DNA of 50,625 nt. Source: Microcystis wesenbergii FACHB-1317 (GTDB lineage Bacteria; Cyanobacteriota; Cyanobacteriia; Cyanobacteriales; Microcystaceae). The position numbers were made by a program, and so were the translations under genes. The DNA lies in NCBI RefSeq assembly GCF_014696875.1, contig NZ_JACJQV010000132.1, forward strand, positions 1-50,625, in the 5' to 3' direction. Positions 8,043 through 16,931 of this stretch are shown here, in pieces; the first letter of the stretch is position 1; each line of letters starts with the position of its first letter. The notes beneath the pieces were generated by a model. It saw only the letters and a list, made by a program, of their open reading frames with translations. It was not told the DNA's origin and did not search any database.

Positions 8043-8079
8043 GATAGAGACACTTTCATCGGTGTCTCTATCAGTTTTT
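8043..8079. terminator. Bidirectional terminator between convergent genes
   Basis: GATAGAGACAC at 8043-8053 pairs perfectly with 8062-8072. A run of five T follows at 8075-8079 on the plus strand, and AAAAA precedes the stem, giving a U-run on the minus transcript. It serves the DUF760 gene and probably the small minus-strand gene ending at 8078. Confidence 0.85.
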
Positions 8080-8197
8080 AGCCCCCTTTGGCAAAACTTA
8101 CCATCACCAAAATCGAGAGCAGGATACCAGGGACAAGTAAACCCGCTAATAATCCAAATTCAGTCAGCGTCATAGGAAAATATGCCCAAAATTCCAT
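8078..8197 (-). CDS. Small single-pass membrane protein, 39 residues
   Basis: The minus strand from ATG 8197 encodes MEFWAYFPMTLTEFGLLAGL and continues LVPGILLSILVMVSFAKGG before TAA. It is one hydrophobic helix with a short positively charged end, the size class of small photosynthetic or NDH-1 subunits (PetN, PsbX, PsaM, NdhP and NdhQ are examples), but it does not match any that I can recall. A second ATG at 8173 gives a 31-residue form. It ends exactly at the shared terminator, as a real gene would. Weak GGGAAG upstream of the ATG. Confidence 0.6.
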   Translation of the reverse strand: MEFWAYFPMTLTEFGLLAGLLVPGILLSILVMVSFAKGG

Positions 8198-8319
8198 CAC
8201 TTCCCACTCTAACCCCCTCTTCCTGCCACCTCAACAAAGCTTAAGGAAAATTTAAAGCCTTTTACCAGTTTTTCTTCCTACACAAACCAAAGAGAGTCTT
8301 TTTGATGTGGGTAAGCGGT

Positions 8320-9183
8320 TTATAATTCTTTTTTCAGCGCCCCGTATAAAGCTGAATAATCGTCCTCTGCGAATCCCATTTCCAAAGCTTTTTCAAGAAG
8401 GCGCTGTACTCCTGTTAGGGGAAAAGTGGTTAAATCTAACTTCTCCGATTCCTCTAAAAAGAGATTGACATCTTTGAGTAAATGTTTAGTGGGAAAATTA
8501 GGGTTAGCATAATTTTCTTCTAACATTCTGGTTAATTTTTTGTCAAAAGTAGGCGCATATAAGGCACTTTGACGCAGGATAGTCATGAACTTTTCTAGAT
8601 CTACTCCTTGCTGGGATAAAAAAGCTAAACTCAAAGCAAAAGCACTGGTTAGAGCGGCAATTAATTGATTTAAAGCTAATTTTAACGCCGCGGCGGTTCC
8701 CACTTCCCCGATTAACATCGGTTCTTGACCAAAATGTGCTAATAAATTTGACCATTGATGGAACTGTTTCTCCGTTGCTCCCACCATAACTAAGAGAGTC
8801 CCATTTTTAGCTTCAGGAATACTTCCTAACACGGGTGCTTCTAGATATTCTCCCCCTTTAGCAACAATTTGATCTCGCAGTTGTTTACTTTCAGAAGGGG
8901 CAATGGTTCCCATCTGGATAATAGTACGATTATTGAATTTAGATTGCTCGGAATTTAATCCTAAAACCTCTTGGATAGCGGCGGCATTGGTTAACATTAA
9001 AATCAGACAATCTGCCTCTTGAATTACCTGATCGGGACAGCTAACTGTTTTGGCTCCTAACTGCTGTAAAGCTGTCAATTTTTCTAAGGTGCGATTATAG
9101 GCAATAACAGAAATTCTCTGATTTAATAATCTTTCTACCATTGGCGTTCCCATTAATCCCGTTCCCAAAAATCCAACTTTCAT
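8320..9183 (-). CDS. NAD(P)-dependent beta-hydroxyacid dehydrogenase (3-hydroxyisobutyrate dehydrogenase family)
   Basis: The 287-residue oxidoreductase opens with the nucleotide-binding motif VGFLGTGLMGTPM, contains the substrate-binding signature EAPVLGSIPEAKNGTLLVMV near 116-135, and has the catalytic Lys in AALKLALNQLI near 170. The Asn-Arg pair after strand two (YNRTLEKL) suggests NADPH preference, as in GLYR/succinic-semialdehyde reductases. Substrate is not determinable. It is followed downstream by unrelated genes; the methyltransferase upstream ends 25 bases before its start. Confidence 0.88.
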   Translation of the reverse strand: MKVGFLGTGLMGTPMVERLLNQRISVIAYNRTLEKLTALQQLGAKTVSCPDQVIQEADCLILMLTNAAAIQEVLGLNSEQSKFNNRTIIQMGTIAPSESKQLRDQIVAKGGEYLEAPVLGSIPEAKNGTLLVMVGATEKQFHQWSNLLAHFGQEPMLIGEVGTAAALKLALNQLIAALTSAFALSLAFLSQQGVDLEKFMTILRQSALYAPTFDKKLTRMLEENYANPNFPTKHLLKDVNLFLEESEKLDLTTFPLTGVQRLLEKALEMGFAEDDYSALYGALKKEL

Positions 9184-9208
9184 AACTCGATTTTTCCTTA
9201 TTTATTGA

Positions 9209-9868
9209 TTAATTTTTGCTTGTTTTTATGGCTGTCCAATGACGATTAGAAGACTGATAAATTTTAACATTTTCTAAGCCCGATTGCTGGATTAAATCTT
9301 CGATTTCTGCTAGGGTAAAAGCGGCCTGGAGAGAATCCTTAAATAGTTGCGCTTGTCGGGGAGAAAAATTAGGATCGATTTCCCTCACCATCCCCTGGAT
9401 TATTTCCTCGGAATCGGGACGGAATAAATCTCTTAAAAAAATGCCGCCATTCGGTTTTAAAACTCGCTTAATTTCCCGTAAAAAAGGCAGAGGATTTTCG
9501 AGATGGTGGATTAAACTATTAGAAATAACTAAATCAAATTGCTCGGATTGGTAGGGAAGATTTTTCCCATCAACTTTTTCTAATTTGATTTGTTCTTGAC
9601 AGTTAGCGCTCAGGATATTTTTTTGACCAATTTCTAACATAGAATCGGCCAGATCAATAGCGATAATTTGCCATTGGGGACGTAGTTGACTGATCATAAT
9701 CGGAATGCGTGCAGTACCGGTTCCCACATCTAATACCCTAGCATTAATGCCGGCCAATTGTACGGCTTCTTTAGCAAAATTAGTGTTAACTTCGGTGAAG
9801 TCCATGGCATCATATTCGATCGCTTCTTCCCGATCATCCATTACTTCCGGTTCTAAAATTCTTTCCAT
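9209..9868 (-). CDS. Class I SAM-dependent methyltransferase
   Basis: From the ATG at 9868 (MERILEPEVMDD) the 219-residue protein has the SAM-binding motif I VLDVGTGTARIPI, acidic motif II IIAIDLADSML, and motif IV DLVISNSLIHHLENP, then LREIKRVLKPNGGIFLRDLF. The pattern is that of UbiE/COQ5-like small-molecule methyltransferases; the acceptor is unknown. The open frame extends upstream into the preceding gene, but this ATG avoids the overlap and sits 13 bases after the neighbour's stop, indicating cotranscription. Confidence 0.85.
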   Translation of the reverse strand: MERILEPEVMDDREEAIEYDAMDFTEVNTNFAKEAVQLAGINARVLDVGTGTARIPIMISQLRPQWQIIAIDLADSMLEIGQKNILSANCQEQIKLEKVDGKNLPYQSEQFDLVISNSLIHHLENPLPFLREIKRVLKPNGGIFLRDLFRPDSEEIIQGMVREIDPNFSPRQAQLFKDSLQAAFTLAEIEDLIQQSGLENVKIYQSSNRHWTAIKTSKN

Positions 9869-9881
9869 AGAAAAGCTATCT

Positions 9882-10739
9882 TTAAGGATTACAATATTCA
9901 CAATACATCGGATCGGCGGTTTTTTCACCGTTGGGAAAGAGTTTTTCCTCTCGATAATCACAGCTTTGACAACCGTATAGTTCCAGTTTAATTAAAGAGG
10001 TGGGAAAGTGACATAAACCACAGGGTAAACCCGCTTTTCTTTCGATAATATCAAACCCCGGACAACCACAATTAGGACATAATTGATTGAGTTTCTGCAC
10101 CAGATTTGCTGTCGCAGCTGCAATTGCTTTCATCCGCGTGGGATTGTGCATAGCACGCATATCGGTTTCTAGGTGTACTTTGCCGTTTTTGTCAAGAATA
10201 TCTTCAACAATTTTAACGAAATTTTTCTTGTCAGTAATTCCCTTAAAAATCTGCTCGGAGTCGAGAGAATTTTTATCAAACATCACCACTAAACCATGAC
10301 TAGGAAAGCCGATTTTTTCGGCAAATTCTAAAGCAGCTGCTAGATTAGTTACAGTTTGGTGAGCGTGATTAGTTTCCGTGACTATTGCTTGACCAATTAT
10401 TTCTAGATTATGGACTCGATCGAACAATAAAATCAATTCACGATTACAGGAAACTAGCGGCAAGTTGGGATAGGGATAAAAACTACCCTCACTGGCAATT
10501 CCGATATCGTATCCCGAAAGCTCGATCGCTTGTTGTGCCTTCCTGCGAGCGGTTTCAATTTGTGTCCCGATGCGCTTAATATCCCGGGTAAAAGTGCCAA
10601 AGCGATCGGTATTAAAATTATCGGGTACAATCACCTTAAGGCCTATTTCTTGCGCTAAAATCGGTGCAATTACCCGCTCTTTTCCGTGCATAGTCCCTAA
10701 AATTGCTATCCGATCTTGAAACATCTTTTCTTGAAACAT
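9882..10739 (-). CDS. DUF6671-like protein with C-terminal zinc ribbon
   Basis: About 285 residues. The N-terminal part (RIAILGTMHGKERVIAPILA, then IGIASEGSFYPYP, then TETNHAHQ) looks like a small-ligand or nucleotide-binding fold. The C-terminus carries four Cys pairs (CPNCGCPG, CGLC, CQSC, CEYC) that should bind zinc. I recognise it as a DUF6671-type protein of unknown function. Start is uncertain: ATGTTTCAAGA occurs twice 15 bases apart (10739 and 10724), and a further in-frame upstream start exists. It is cotranscribed with the methyltransferase. Confidence 0.7.
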   Translation of the reverse strand: MFQEKMFQDRIAILGTMHGKERVIAPILAQEIGLKVIVPDNFNTDRFGTFTRDIKRIGTQIETARRKAQQAIELSGYDIGIASEGSFYPYPNLPLVSCNRELILLFDRVHNLEIIGQAIVTETNHAHQTVTNLAAALEFAEKIGFPSHGLVVMFDKNSLDSEQIFKGITDKKNFVKIVEDILDKNGKVHLETDMRAMHNPTRMKAIAAATANLVQKLNQLCPNCGCPGFDIIERKAGLPCGLCHFPTSLIKLELYGCQSCDYREEKLFPNGEKTADPMYCEYCNP

Positions 10740-10826
10740 CTTGATCAAGGAAAAAGTAAAAAACAGCAATCAGCGAAAAGAAAACGGCAATTTCCTACTT
10801 AAGACTGTCCACTTAAAACTCACATC

Positions 10827-10857
10827 TGATAACTGATAACTGATAACTGATAACTGA
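10827..10857. repeat. GATAACT heptamer array
   Basis: Four to five head-to-tail units directly abut the element at 10859, the reverse complement of the AGTTATC arrays seen elsewhere. Confidence 0.9.
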
Positions 10858-10858
10858 T

Positions 10859-10925
10859 GGTGGGTTACGGCGAATACTAAACAGGTGGTAAAATATCTAA
10901 GTTATTGTCGCCTAACCCACCCTAC
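10859..10925. mobile_element. 67 bp inverted-repeat element next to the rps1 stop codon, copy 1
   Basis: The ends GGTGGGTTACGGCG and CGCCTAACCCACCCTAC are imperfect inverted repeats around an AT-rich middle. A second copy in opposite orientation lies at 41635-41703. Both sit beside AGTTATC-type heptamers. Confidence 0.75.
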
Positions 10926-10926
10926 G

Positions 10927-11808
10927 CTAACTTTCTGGGGGTTTTCCCTGAGCTTGTTTTAATCTTTCTGCTGCTGTTTCCATGACTTCTGCAAAGTTTT
11001 CGAGAATTTCGCCGGGATGCGCTTCGAGGATTTTTGTAGATAGGGAAATGCGGTTTTTATATTCGTCAATTTCCGCGACTACCACTTGAATTGCTTGACC
11101 AACTTTAAAGAAAGTCATGGGAGAATTAAAAAAGGCTCCTGTCACCTGTTTAGCATGGAGTAATCCCGTCACTCCACCGCAATCGACAAAGACACCGTAG
11201 GGTTGTAATTTAACCACAGTGCCACTTAATAACTTACCCACAGCTAATTGACTGATAGCGTTAGCGCGAGCAATTTCTCGCTGAGATAAAACTAATTTAT
11301 TATTTTCTTGATCGATTTGAATAAAAGTTGCGGTTAAAAGTTGTCCGATCAGGGAATCTAAATCATTTTTTTCGATTAAATGGGAGCGAGGGATAAATCC
11401 TTTTAATCCTTCCACTTCTCCCGTCACTCCCCCCTTATTCACCCCTGTGACGCGCAGCTGTACCGACTTGCCACTTTCAGAGATTTCCCTGACATTTTCC
11501 CAAGCTTTTTGTAGTAATAATTGCCGCAGAGACAGGGTAACTTGTCCTTCCGCATCCTGTCCACGGGTAATTAGAAAATCGAATTCTGCACCTATAGGTA
11601 AAGCTTCGGGAATGGAAGTAACATTTTCGAGGGAAATTTCCCTTAAAGGAATAAAAGCGGAGGATTTGCCGCCAATATCGATGAATGCTCCATCGGAGGT
11701 GTGTTGATCGACTCTCCCGCGCACGATTTGCCCTTTTTCAAATTGATAATCGTATTGATCAAGAGCTTTGGCAAAATCGTCCATGGAAAAGGCTGGGTTC
11801 GGTGTCAT
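10927..11808 (-). CDS. 30S ribosomal protein S1-like protein, three S1 domains (Rps1b/Nbp1 type)
   Basis: The 293-residue RNA-binding protein has three S1 motifs: residues about 24-95 (GQIVRGRVDQHTSDGAFIDI), 108-175 (GVNKGGVTGEVEGLKGFIPR) and 190-260 (GKLLSGTVVKLQPYGVFVDC). Cyanobacteria have short S1 forms, and this one matches the shorter paralogue called Rps1b or Nbp1, which helps recruit mRNA to the 30S subunit. Its stop codon is one base from an inserted inverted-repeat element. Confidence 0.85.
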   Translation of the reverse strand: MTPNPAFSMDDFAKALDQYDYQFEKGQIVRGRVDQHTSDGAFIDIGGKSSAFIPLREISLENVTSIPEALPIGAEFDFLITRGQDAEGQVTLSLRQLLLQKAWENVREISESGKSVQLRVTGVNKGGVTGEVEGLKGFIPRSHLIEKNDLDSLIGQLLTATFIQIDQENNKLVLSQREIARANAISQLAVGKLLSGTVVKLQPYGVFVDCGGVTGLLHAKQVTGAFFNSPMTFFKVGQAIQVVVAEIDEYKNRISLSTKILEAHPGEILENFAEVMETAAERLKQAQGKPPES

Positions 11809-11880
11809 GATAAATAGAATGGTTACAAGTATAATTTCGAACTGCTTCCAGTGTAAGCTGAAGCTTGAGGAGTCAGACCA

Positions 11881-12615
11881 TTAAGATTTAAGAAGGCTAA
11901 ATAACTCTAGTACATGATCCCAGGCAGATTTGGCCGCATTGGCATTATAACTAGCCCGTTGGTCGCATAAAAAGCCATGGTCGGCGTTTTCATAGCGGAA
12001 AACTCGATGGGGGATTTGATAACGGGTTAATGCGTTTTCTATCTCATCCACTTGCTTTTGAGGAATACTGGTATCTAACACCCCGAAAAATGCGTAGATT
12101 GTCCCTTTGATTTGGGGAGTCACCTTCACTGTCGCTTGACCACCCCCTGGGGTTCCCGTGGTGATTCCTGCACCGTAAAAAGAGGCAGTAACTTTGATAT
12201 CCTCTAGAGTGGAGACAAGATAAACCACATGACCACCAAAACAAAAACCGATCGTGCCGACACCGGTTTTTTGCACCTGTGGCAAACTATAAAGATAATC
12301 GATGGTGGCCTGGATATCGCTGAGTAATTCGGCTGCTTTGGTTTGTTCTTTGTACTGACGACCGATTTCGATATCTGCCATACTGTACCCCGTTTCAAAA
12401 CCGGGAGCAAATCGCTGATAAATGGCAGGAGCGATCGCTATATAGCCTTCTTGGGCGATTCTGCGCGTGACATCGCGAATATGGTCGTTTACGCCAAATA
12501 TTTCCTGAATCACGATAATTGCTGGATAAATTCCCACTCGATCGGGAATGGCTAAATAAGCGTCTATGTCAATATCTTTGTTAGAAATCGTAACAGTTTG
12601 CGTATTAATAGTCAT
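11881..12615 (-). CDS. Dienelactone hydrolase family protein
   Basis: The 244-residue alpha/beta hydrolase has its nucleophile Cys in GTIGFCFGGHVVY near 122-134, Asp in FFGVLDTSIP near 177, and His in NADHGFLCD near 211, which is the Cys-Asp-His triad of dienelactone hydrolases. The VIQEIFGVNDHIRDVTRRIA opening is also typical. The natural substrate in cyanobacteria is not known. Single gene with short repeats downstream. Confidence 0.9.
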   Translation of the reverse strand: MTINTQTVTISNKDIDIDAYLAIPDRVGIYPAIIVIQEIFGVNDHIRDVTRRIAQEGYIAIAPAIYQRFAPGFETGYSMADIEIGRQYKEQTKAAELLSDIQATIDYLYSLPQVQKTGVGTIGFCFGGHVVYLVSTLEDIKVTASFYGAGITTGTPGGGQATVKVTPQIKGTIYAFFGVLDTSIPQKQVDEIENALTRYQIPHRVFRYENADHGFLCDQRASYNANAAKSAWDHVLELFSLLKS

Positions 12616-12736
12616 AATTTTCTCGCTGAAAAGCGGATTGGTGTTAGGGTGTTAGGGCTTGAGGATTGTAGGATGTTAGGGTTTTAGTTAAAACTCCCCA
12701 CTTCCCCATTCCCCCACTTTCCCATTCCCCCATTCC

Positions 12737-13552
12737 TCAAATTAAAACAAACTTTGCCAAGGCCGCAGCCACCCCATTTAAGTTTACACTGGGGGCAACC
12801 CAATCGGCTTGATCCTTAACGGCTTGGGGAGCATTACCCATGGCGACACCGACACCCGCGTAGGTGAGCATAGAAACATCATTAAAATTATCACCGATCG
12901 CCATAACGTTTTGCGGTTGTAATCCTAGGATATCTTCGGCCAAAAATTGGGTGGCGCTTCCCTTAGTGGCATCAACGTGGGTAACTTCAAAAAAAGTCGG
13001 ACTCGATTGGGTAAAGTATAAATCTTGATTTTGATAGCGTTGCTGTAAATGATGCCAAATCTCGGCGATAAATTGCTTATCTTCTCCCATGGCCAGGATT
13101 TTAGTGGTTTTGTGGGCAACTTTGCGTAAATCTCCCACTGCTTCGGCAATAATACCCGATCGCTGACGATAGAATTCCGTTTCCGCATTTAATTGCCGCA
13201 CATAAAGCACATCGTCCATATAAAAATTAAGGGAGATTTTCTCCTTCCATTGGGGTTGTTCGAGATAATCTAAAAGATCGATCGCCAAGTCGGGGGAAAT
13301 AGGGGTATGTCGATGGTGAACTTGGGAAACAGGATCTTGAATCCAAGCGCCATTGTAAGCAATTATGGGTAAAGTGGATTTAAGACGTTGATGAAAGCGT
13401 AAAGCCGAGCGGTACATCCTACCAGTACCGATAGCGACGGGAATTCCCTTTTTTTGGACGGCTGAGACAGCTTGCACCACGGCCGGATTAACCTGATTGT
13501 TATCCCCGGCGATCGTTCCATCCACATCGACAACGATTAAGCGAATATCCAC
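12737..13552 (-). CDS. Cof-type HAD-IIB phosphatase
   Basis: The 271-residue hydrolase has HAD motif I VVDVDGTIAGD near residues 7-17, motif II IGTGR near 41-45, Lys in DATKGSAT near 194, and motif IV AIGDNFNDVSML near 218. The C2-type cap in the middle is the Cof/YidA kind that dephosphorylates sugar phosphates or nucleotide-related metabolites. Substrate is not assignable. Confidence 0.88.
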   Translation of the reverse strand: MDIRLIVVDVDGTIAGDNNQVNPAVVQAVSAVQKKGIPVAIGTGRMYRSALRFHQRLKSTLPIIAYNGAWIQDPVSQVHHRHTPISPDLAIDLLDYLEQPQWKEKISLNFYMDDVLYVRQLNAETEFYRQRSGIIAEAVGDLRKVAHKTTKILAMGEDKQFIAEIWHHLQQRYQNQDLYFTQSSPTFFEVTHVDATKGSATQFLAEDILGLQPQNVMAIGDNFNDVSMLTYAGVGVAMGNAPQAVKDQADWVAPSVNLNGVAAALAKFVLI

Positions 13553-13629
13553 AGTCTTTTCCCATTCAACGGTAACAGTTAATAGTTTGCCACTTCCCCC
13601 ATCAAAAAGGGCAAGAATTAAGTAGTCTG

Positions 13630-15057
13630 TTAAGTATCGGGTAAATCTTGGTATTCAGCCAAAGCATTGATAAAAAAGAAGTCTCCCCAAATTAAACCCG
13701 TATCATAGATTTGGGTGGGTTGAATTGCGGCAGGATGATGATAACAACCATGGCGCAATAGACTCATCTCTGGGGCGGTTTCGTCGGGAAAATACTGAAA
13801 AGAAGTCAAATTCAAGAGAGTATTATCGATCGCCTCTCGATAGGTTCCATAACTAGGATCACTGCTAGGTAAAGCTTTTAATAAGCGAATCATCCCCGCC
13901 ACAGCGATCGCTGCTGCCGACGAATCCTTTTCGGTAGCGGCATTTTTTTGCCAGGCATAATCAAAGTCCCAGGGGGGGATAAAATCTCCGGCGCGTCTTT
14001 GCTCACCGGGCCAGCGATCGGGCAAATTTTCTAGATAATAATTAATGGCATCCTTGGCAATGGTTAACATTTCTGGATCGCCGGTGTAAATATAGGCTGT
14101 CGTGGCGCTATAAATAAACCAAGCTTGACCCCGGGACCAAGTGCTATCATCGCGCCAGCCCTGTTTTCCCTCATTAAATAAGAAATTTCTATAGGTGGGA
14201 GAGTTGACATTTTGATCAAAATACCCTCTTTGCCAAGTTCCCGTTTTACCTGGGCGACGGTTAGTGCCAAAGGTGCGGCTAATGGTGCGGATGTGGGAAA
14301 GGGCCTTTTCTTGCCAATCCTTTGCTTCCTTGGGGTCAGGATTGTGGCGACTTGCCCAGAGCAGTTGTTCTATACTGATCGTATGGTCCATAAAAACGTG
14401 CCAATGTTCTTGCCGATCAGTGCGATCGGCCTTGCGTAACCAGCCAAAAGTCCCGATATCGGTGTGATAACTCCCTTTACCATCCTGAAAAGGTTGCGCT
14501 AGTTGTCTGGCCCCCCGTAAAGTTATCTCTAAAGCTGTCTGTTTTTCCTGGCCCTGTCCCGACTCAAACCAAGGAGCAAACACCAGTACATTATTAAGAG
14601 CGATGTCTTTGTTCTTCAAACTAGCTTCTTTTAAGGGATCGCTCCATTTTTTCGCGGCAGCTGACCAAAATCCCGCATCCATAGGGTTTGATTCTAAGTC
14701 AGCAATTTTCCATAATAGAGCAGGAAAAGCCCCTGCCGCCCAAAAATCGGCCTTTTCTAACATCCAAGTACCGTGGGTGGGACTATTCCCCCTCCGTAGC
14801 CAATTGAAGAAATTAAAACCCGATGGCTCTGGATGGGTAAGATAGGGATAGAGAATTCCCCGACGGGCATAACTATCGAGATAATCGATCGTAGTCGCTA
14901 GTTTCATCTTAGCTAGATCGAGACAGAGCTTAATTCTTTCAGCTAGGGGCATTTTAGCCCGCAATTCCGCCGCCGATTCGGGACGATGGATAATCCGGAC
15001 GGCCAGGGCACCGATCGCCGCCCCTGTACCTAGAATGATGAGCGTGCGTCGCTTCAA
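13630..15057 (-). CDS. Glycoside hydrolase family 88 protein (unsaturated glucuronyl hydrolase type)
   Basis: The 475-residue protein opens MKRRTLIILGTGAAIGALAV, a twin-Arg-like or signal-anchor N-terminus suggesting export or membrane tethering. The body is an (alpha/alpha)6 barrel with GH88 landmarks: FMDHTISIEQLLWA, WRDDSTWSRGQAWFIYS near 325, IPPWDFDYAWQ near 377, and DSSAAAIAVAGMIRLLKAL near 393. GH88 enzymes remove the unsaturated uronic acid left by polysaccharide lyases, so it may recycle acidic exopolysaccharide. It starts 11 bases after the upstream R3H ATPase gene, an unexpected operon partner. Confidence 0.8.
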   Translation of the reverse strand: MKRRTLIILGTGAAIGALAVRIIHRPESAAELRAKMPLAERIKLCLDLAKMKLATTIDYLDSYARRGILYPYLTHPEPSGFNFFNWLRRGNSPTHGTWMLEKADFWAAGAFPALLWKIADLESNPMDAGFWSAAAKKWSDPLKEASLKNKDIALNNVLVFAPWFESGQGQEKQTALEITLRGARQLAQPFQDGKGSYHTDIGTFGWLRKADRTDRQEHWHVFMDHTISIEQLLWASRHNPDPKEAKDWQEKALSHIRTISRTFGTNRRPGKTGTWQRGYFDQNVNSPTYRNFLFNEGKQGWRDDSTWSRGQAWFIYSATTAYIYTGDPEMLTIAKDAINYYLENLPDRWPGEQRRAGDFIPPWDFDYAWQKNAATEKDSSAAAIAVAGMIRLLKALPSSDPSYGTYREAIDNTLLNLTSFQYFPDETAPEMSLLRHGCYHHPAAIQPTQIYDTGLIWGDFFFINALAEYQDLPDT

Positions 15058-15068
15058 ATTCCCGACTC

Positions 15069-16814
15069 CTAAGCTGGATAGATGCGAATACGGCGATTCG
15101 GTTCCTCTCCGAAGCTATCGGATTGGAGACGGTAATGTTCCACTAATTCGTGCTGCATTTTCCGCACTTTCGCCGAGCGCGGCAGTAACTCCACGGGTTG
15201 ACCAGTAGGAATAACGATTTGTTCCACCGCTAACCGGGCCTCCTCCAAAGCTTCGATCTCGTCATCGCTGCCGCTGCGGGCAAATAAACGCAGATCCGCG
15301 CCTTCCTGATTCATCGGGTCATCAATGCCCAAAATCCGCTTTAAACCGCGAGAAATTTGGGGCAGGGTATTGGATTTGATGCCGTGGATGGGAATTTGTC
15401 TTACTTTGGCAATTTGCCGCAATTTTGACTGATTTTTAACGTGGGAACGCAGGGCCAGCACCGCGTCGGCCGCCTGTAAATCTTTGGTCAACACGATCGG
15501 CAAATCTAGGGCCTGTACTACCTGTTCGATCGGGGCGCGACTGACTCCGTAGGGATAGACATAAACCGGCCAATCTTCGCCATTGGGACCGGGTACGCGG
15601 ACTTTTTCCGTTTCCGGTTCTTCCTGTAGCCAAGATTGTTCGAGGAGGCGATCGAAATCGTTTTCCCGGTTGAGAGGGACCGCAGGGAAACGGGCCACGG
15701 GAGTCATCCGGCCATCGGCCCGCCATCCCTTGGGTTTATCCATTTCTGGCAGATAATTGCCGCGCAAAGGGGTGAGGTTTTCCGGTTTTGGTTCTTCCTG
15801 GGCGACCTGTACTTTCCCCTCCTCATCTACCCAACGGATTTGGGCAATTGCTTCCCGTCCCCGCAGCAGTTGGTCGATCGTGGTGGATACGTCCTCGTGG
15901 ATGACCCAGCGCTGACGTTCCAACATTTCGATGGCAATCTCAAAGGTGGGGGGTGCTTTGCGTTCTAAAACGGTCTTCTGAGAACCCCGGCGGCGTGCTT
16001 CTTCGTCTCCGAGAGTTACTGCTTGAATTCCCCCAACTAAATCCGATAAAGTCGGATTTTTAATTAAATTTTCCAATTGATTGCCGTGGGCGGTTCCCAC
16101 TAACTGCACCCCGCGTTCGGCGATCGTGCGAGCGGCCAGAGCTTCTAATTCTGTCCCGATCTCATCAATCACGATCACTTCTGGCATATGGTTTTCCACC
16201 GCTTCGATCATGACTTGATGCTGCAATTCCGGACGGGACACCTGCATCCGACGGGCCCGACCGATGGCTGGATGGGGAATATCTCCATCTCCGGCGATTT
16301 CGTTGGAAGTGTCGATAATCACTACCCGTTTATTGAGATCGTCGGCTAAAACTCGGGCTATTTCTCGCAAGGCCGTGGTTTTCCCTACCCCTGGACGACC
16401 GAGCAGCAGCAGGGATTTTCCTGTTTCCACCAGGTCGTTAATCAGGGTGATCGTACCGAAAACGGCCCGACCGATACGACAGGTTAAACCGATAATTTCC
16501 CCGTCTCGATTGCGAATGGCACTGATGCGGTGTAGGGTGCGTTCAATCCCAGCGCGATTATCGCCGCTAAAACTGCCCACCCGGGCGATCGAATACTGGA
16601 TTTCTTCTTTTGAGATCGGTTCGTCCCCCAGATCGATCGCCCCATCGGGAAAACGCGCTTCTGGTATGCGTCCCAAATCCATAACCACTTCGATCAGTTG
16701 ATGCTGCCGCGGCTGTTCCTCGATTTTGCCGCGAATCCGCGCGGGGAGAATTGCCAAGAGTTTGTTTAAATCTTCGGTCACTGGCATCCGAGAGGAGGGT
16801 AGGGTTTCTGGCAT
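15069..16814 (-). CDS. Ycf45-like AAA ATPase with C-terminal R3H domain
   Basis: About 581 residues from the ATG at 16814 (MPETLPSSRMPVTEDLNKLL); a GTG at 16880 could add 22 more. The N-terminal half is a SpoIIIAA/Ycf45-type ATPase with Walker A LLLGRPGVGKTTALR and Walker B VIVIDEIGTELEA, then GVQLVGTAHGNQLENLI. The C-terminus (ELVEHYRLQSDSFGEEPNRR) is an R3H-like nucleic-acid-binding domain. The family is conserved in cyanobacteria and plastids; the precise role is unsettled. It lies between ldpA and the GH88 gene on the same strand. Confidence 0.87.
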   Translation of the reverse strand: MPETLPSSRMPVTEDLNKLLAILPARIRGKIEEQPRQHQLIEVVMDLGRIPEARFPDGAIDLGDEPISKEEIQYSIARVGSFSGDNRAGIERTLHRISAIRNRDGEIIGLTCRIGRAVFGTITLINDLVETGKSLLLLGRPGVGKTTALREIARVLADDLNKRVVIIDTSNEIAGDGDIPHPAIGRARRMQVSRPELQHQVMIEAVENHMPEVIVIDEIGTELEALAARTIAERGVQLVGTAHGNQLENLIKNPTLSDLVGGIQAVTLGDEEARRRGSQKTVLERKAPPTFEIAIEMLERQRWVIHEDVSTTIDQLLRGREAIAQIRWVDEEGKVQVAQEEPKPENLTPLRGNYLPEMDKPKGWRADGRMTPVARFPAVPLNRENDFDRLLEQSWLQEEPETEKVRVPGPNGEDWPVYVYPYGVSRAPIEQVVQALDLPIVLTKDLQAADAVLALRSHVKNQSKLRQIAKVRQIPIHGIKSNTLPQISRGLKRILGIDDPMNQEGADLRLFARSGSDDEIEALEEARLAVEQIVIPTGQPVELLPRSAKVRKMQHELVEHYRLQSDSFGEEPNRRIRIYPA

Positions 16815-16931
16815 TAATAATAAAAGGTTTTGGCGATAATTGGTTGTTTTTATTTCCAAGATTTTCTTGGGGTCTAACACATTTAGGGGTTAGTTGTCAA
16901 TTAAAAAAATATTATAGTTTTTTGACCAAGG

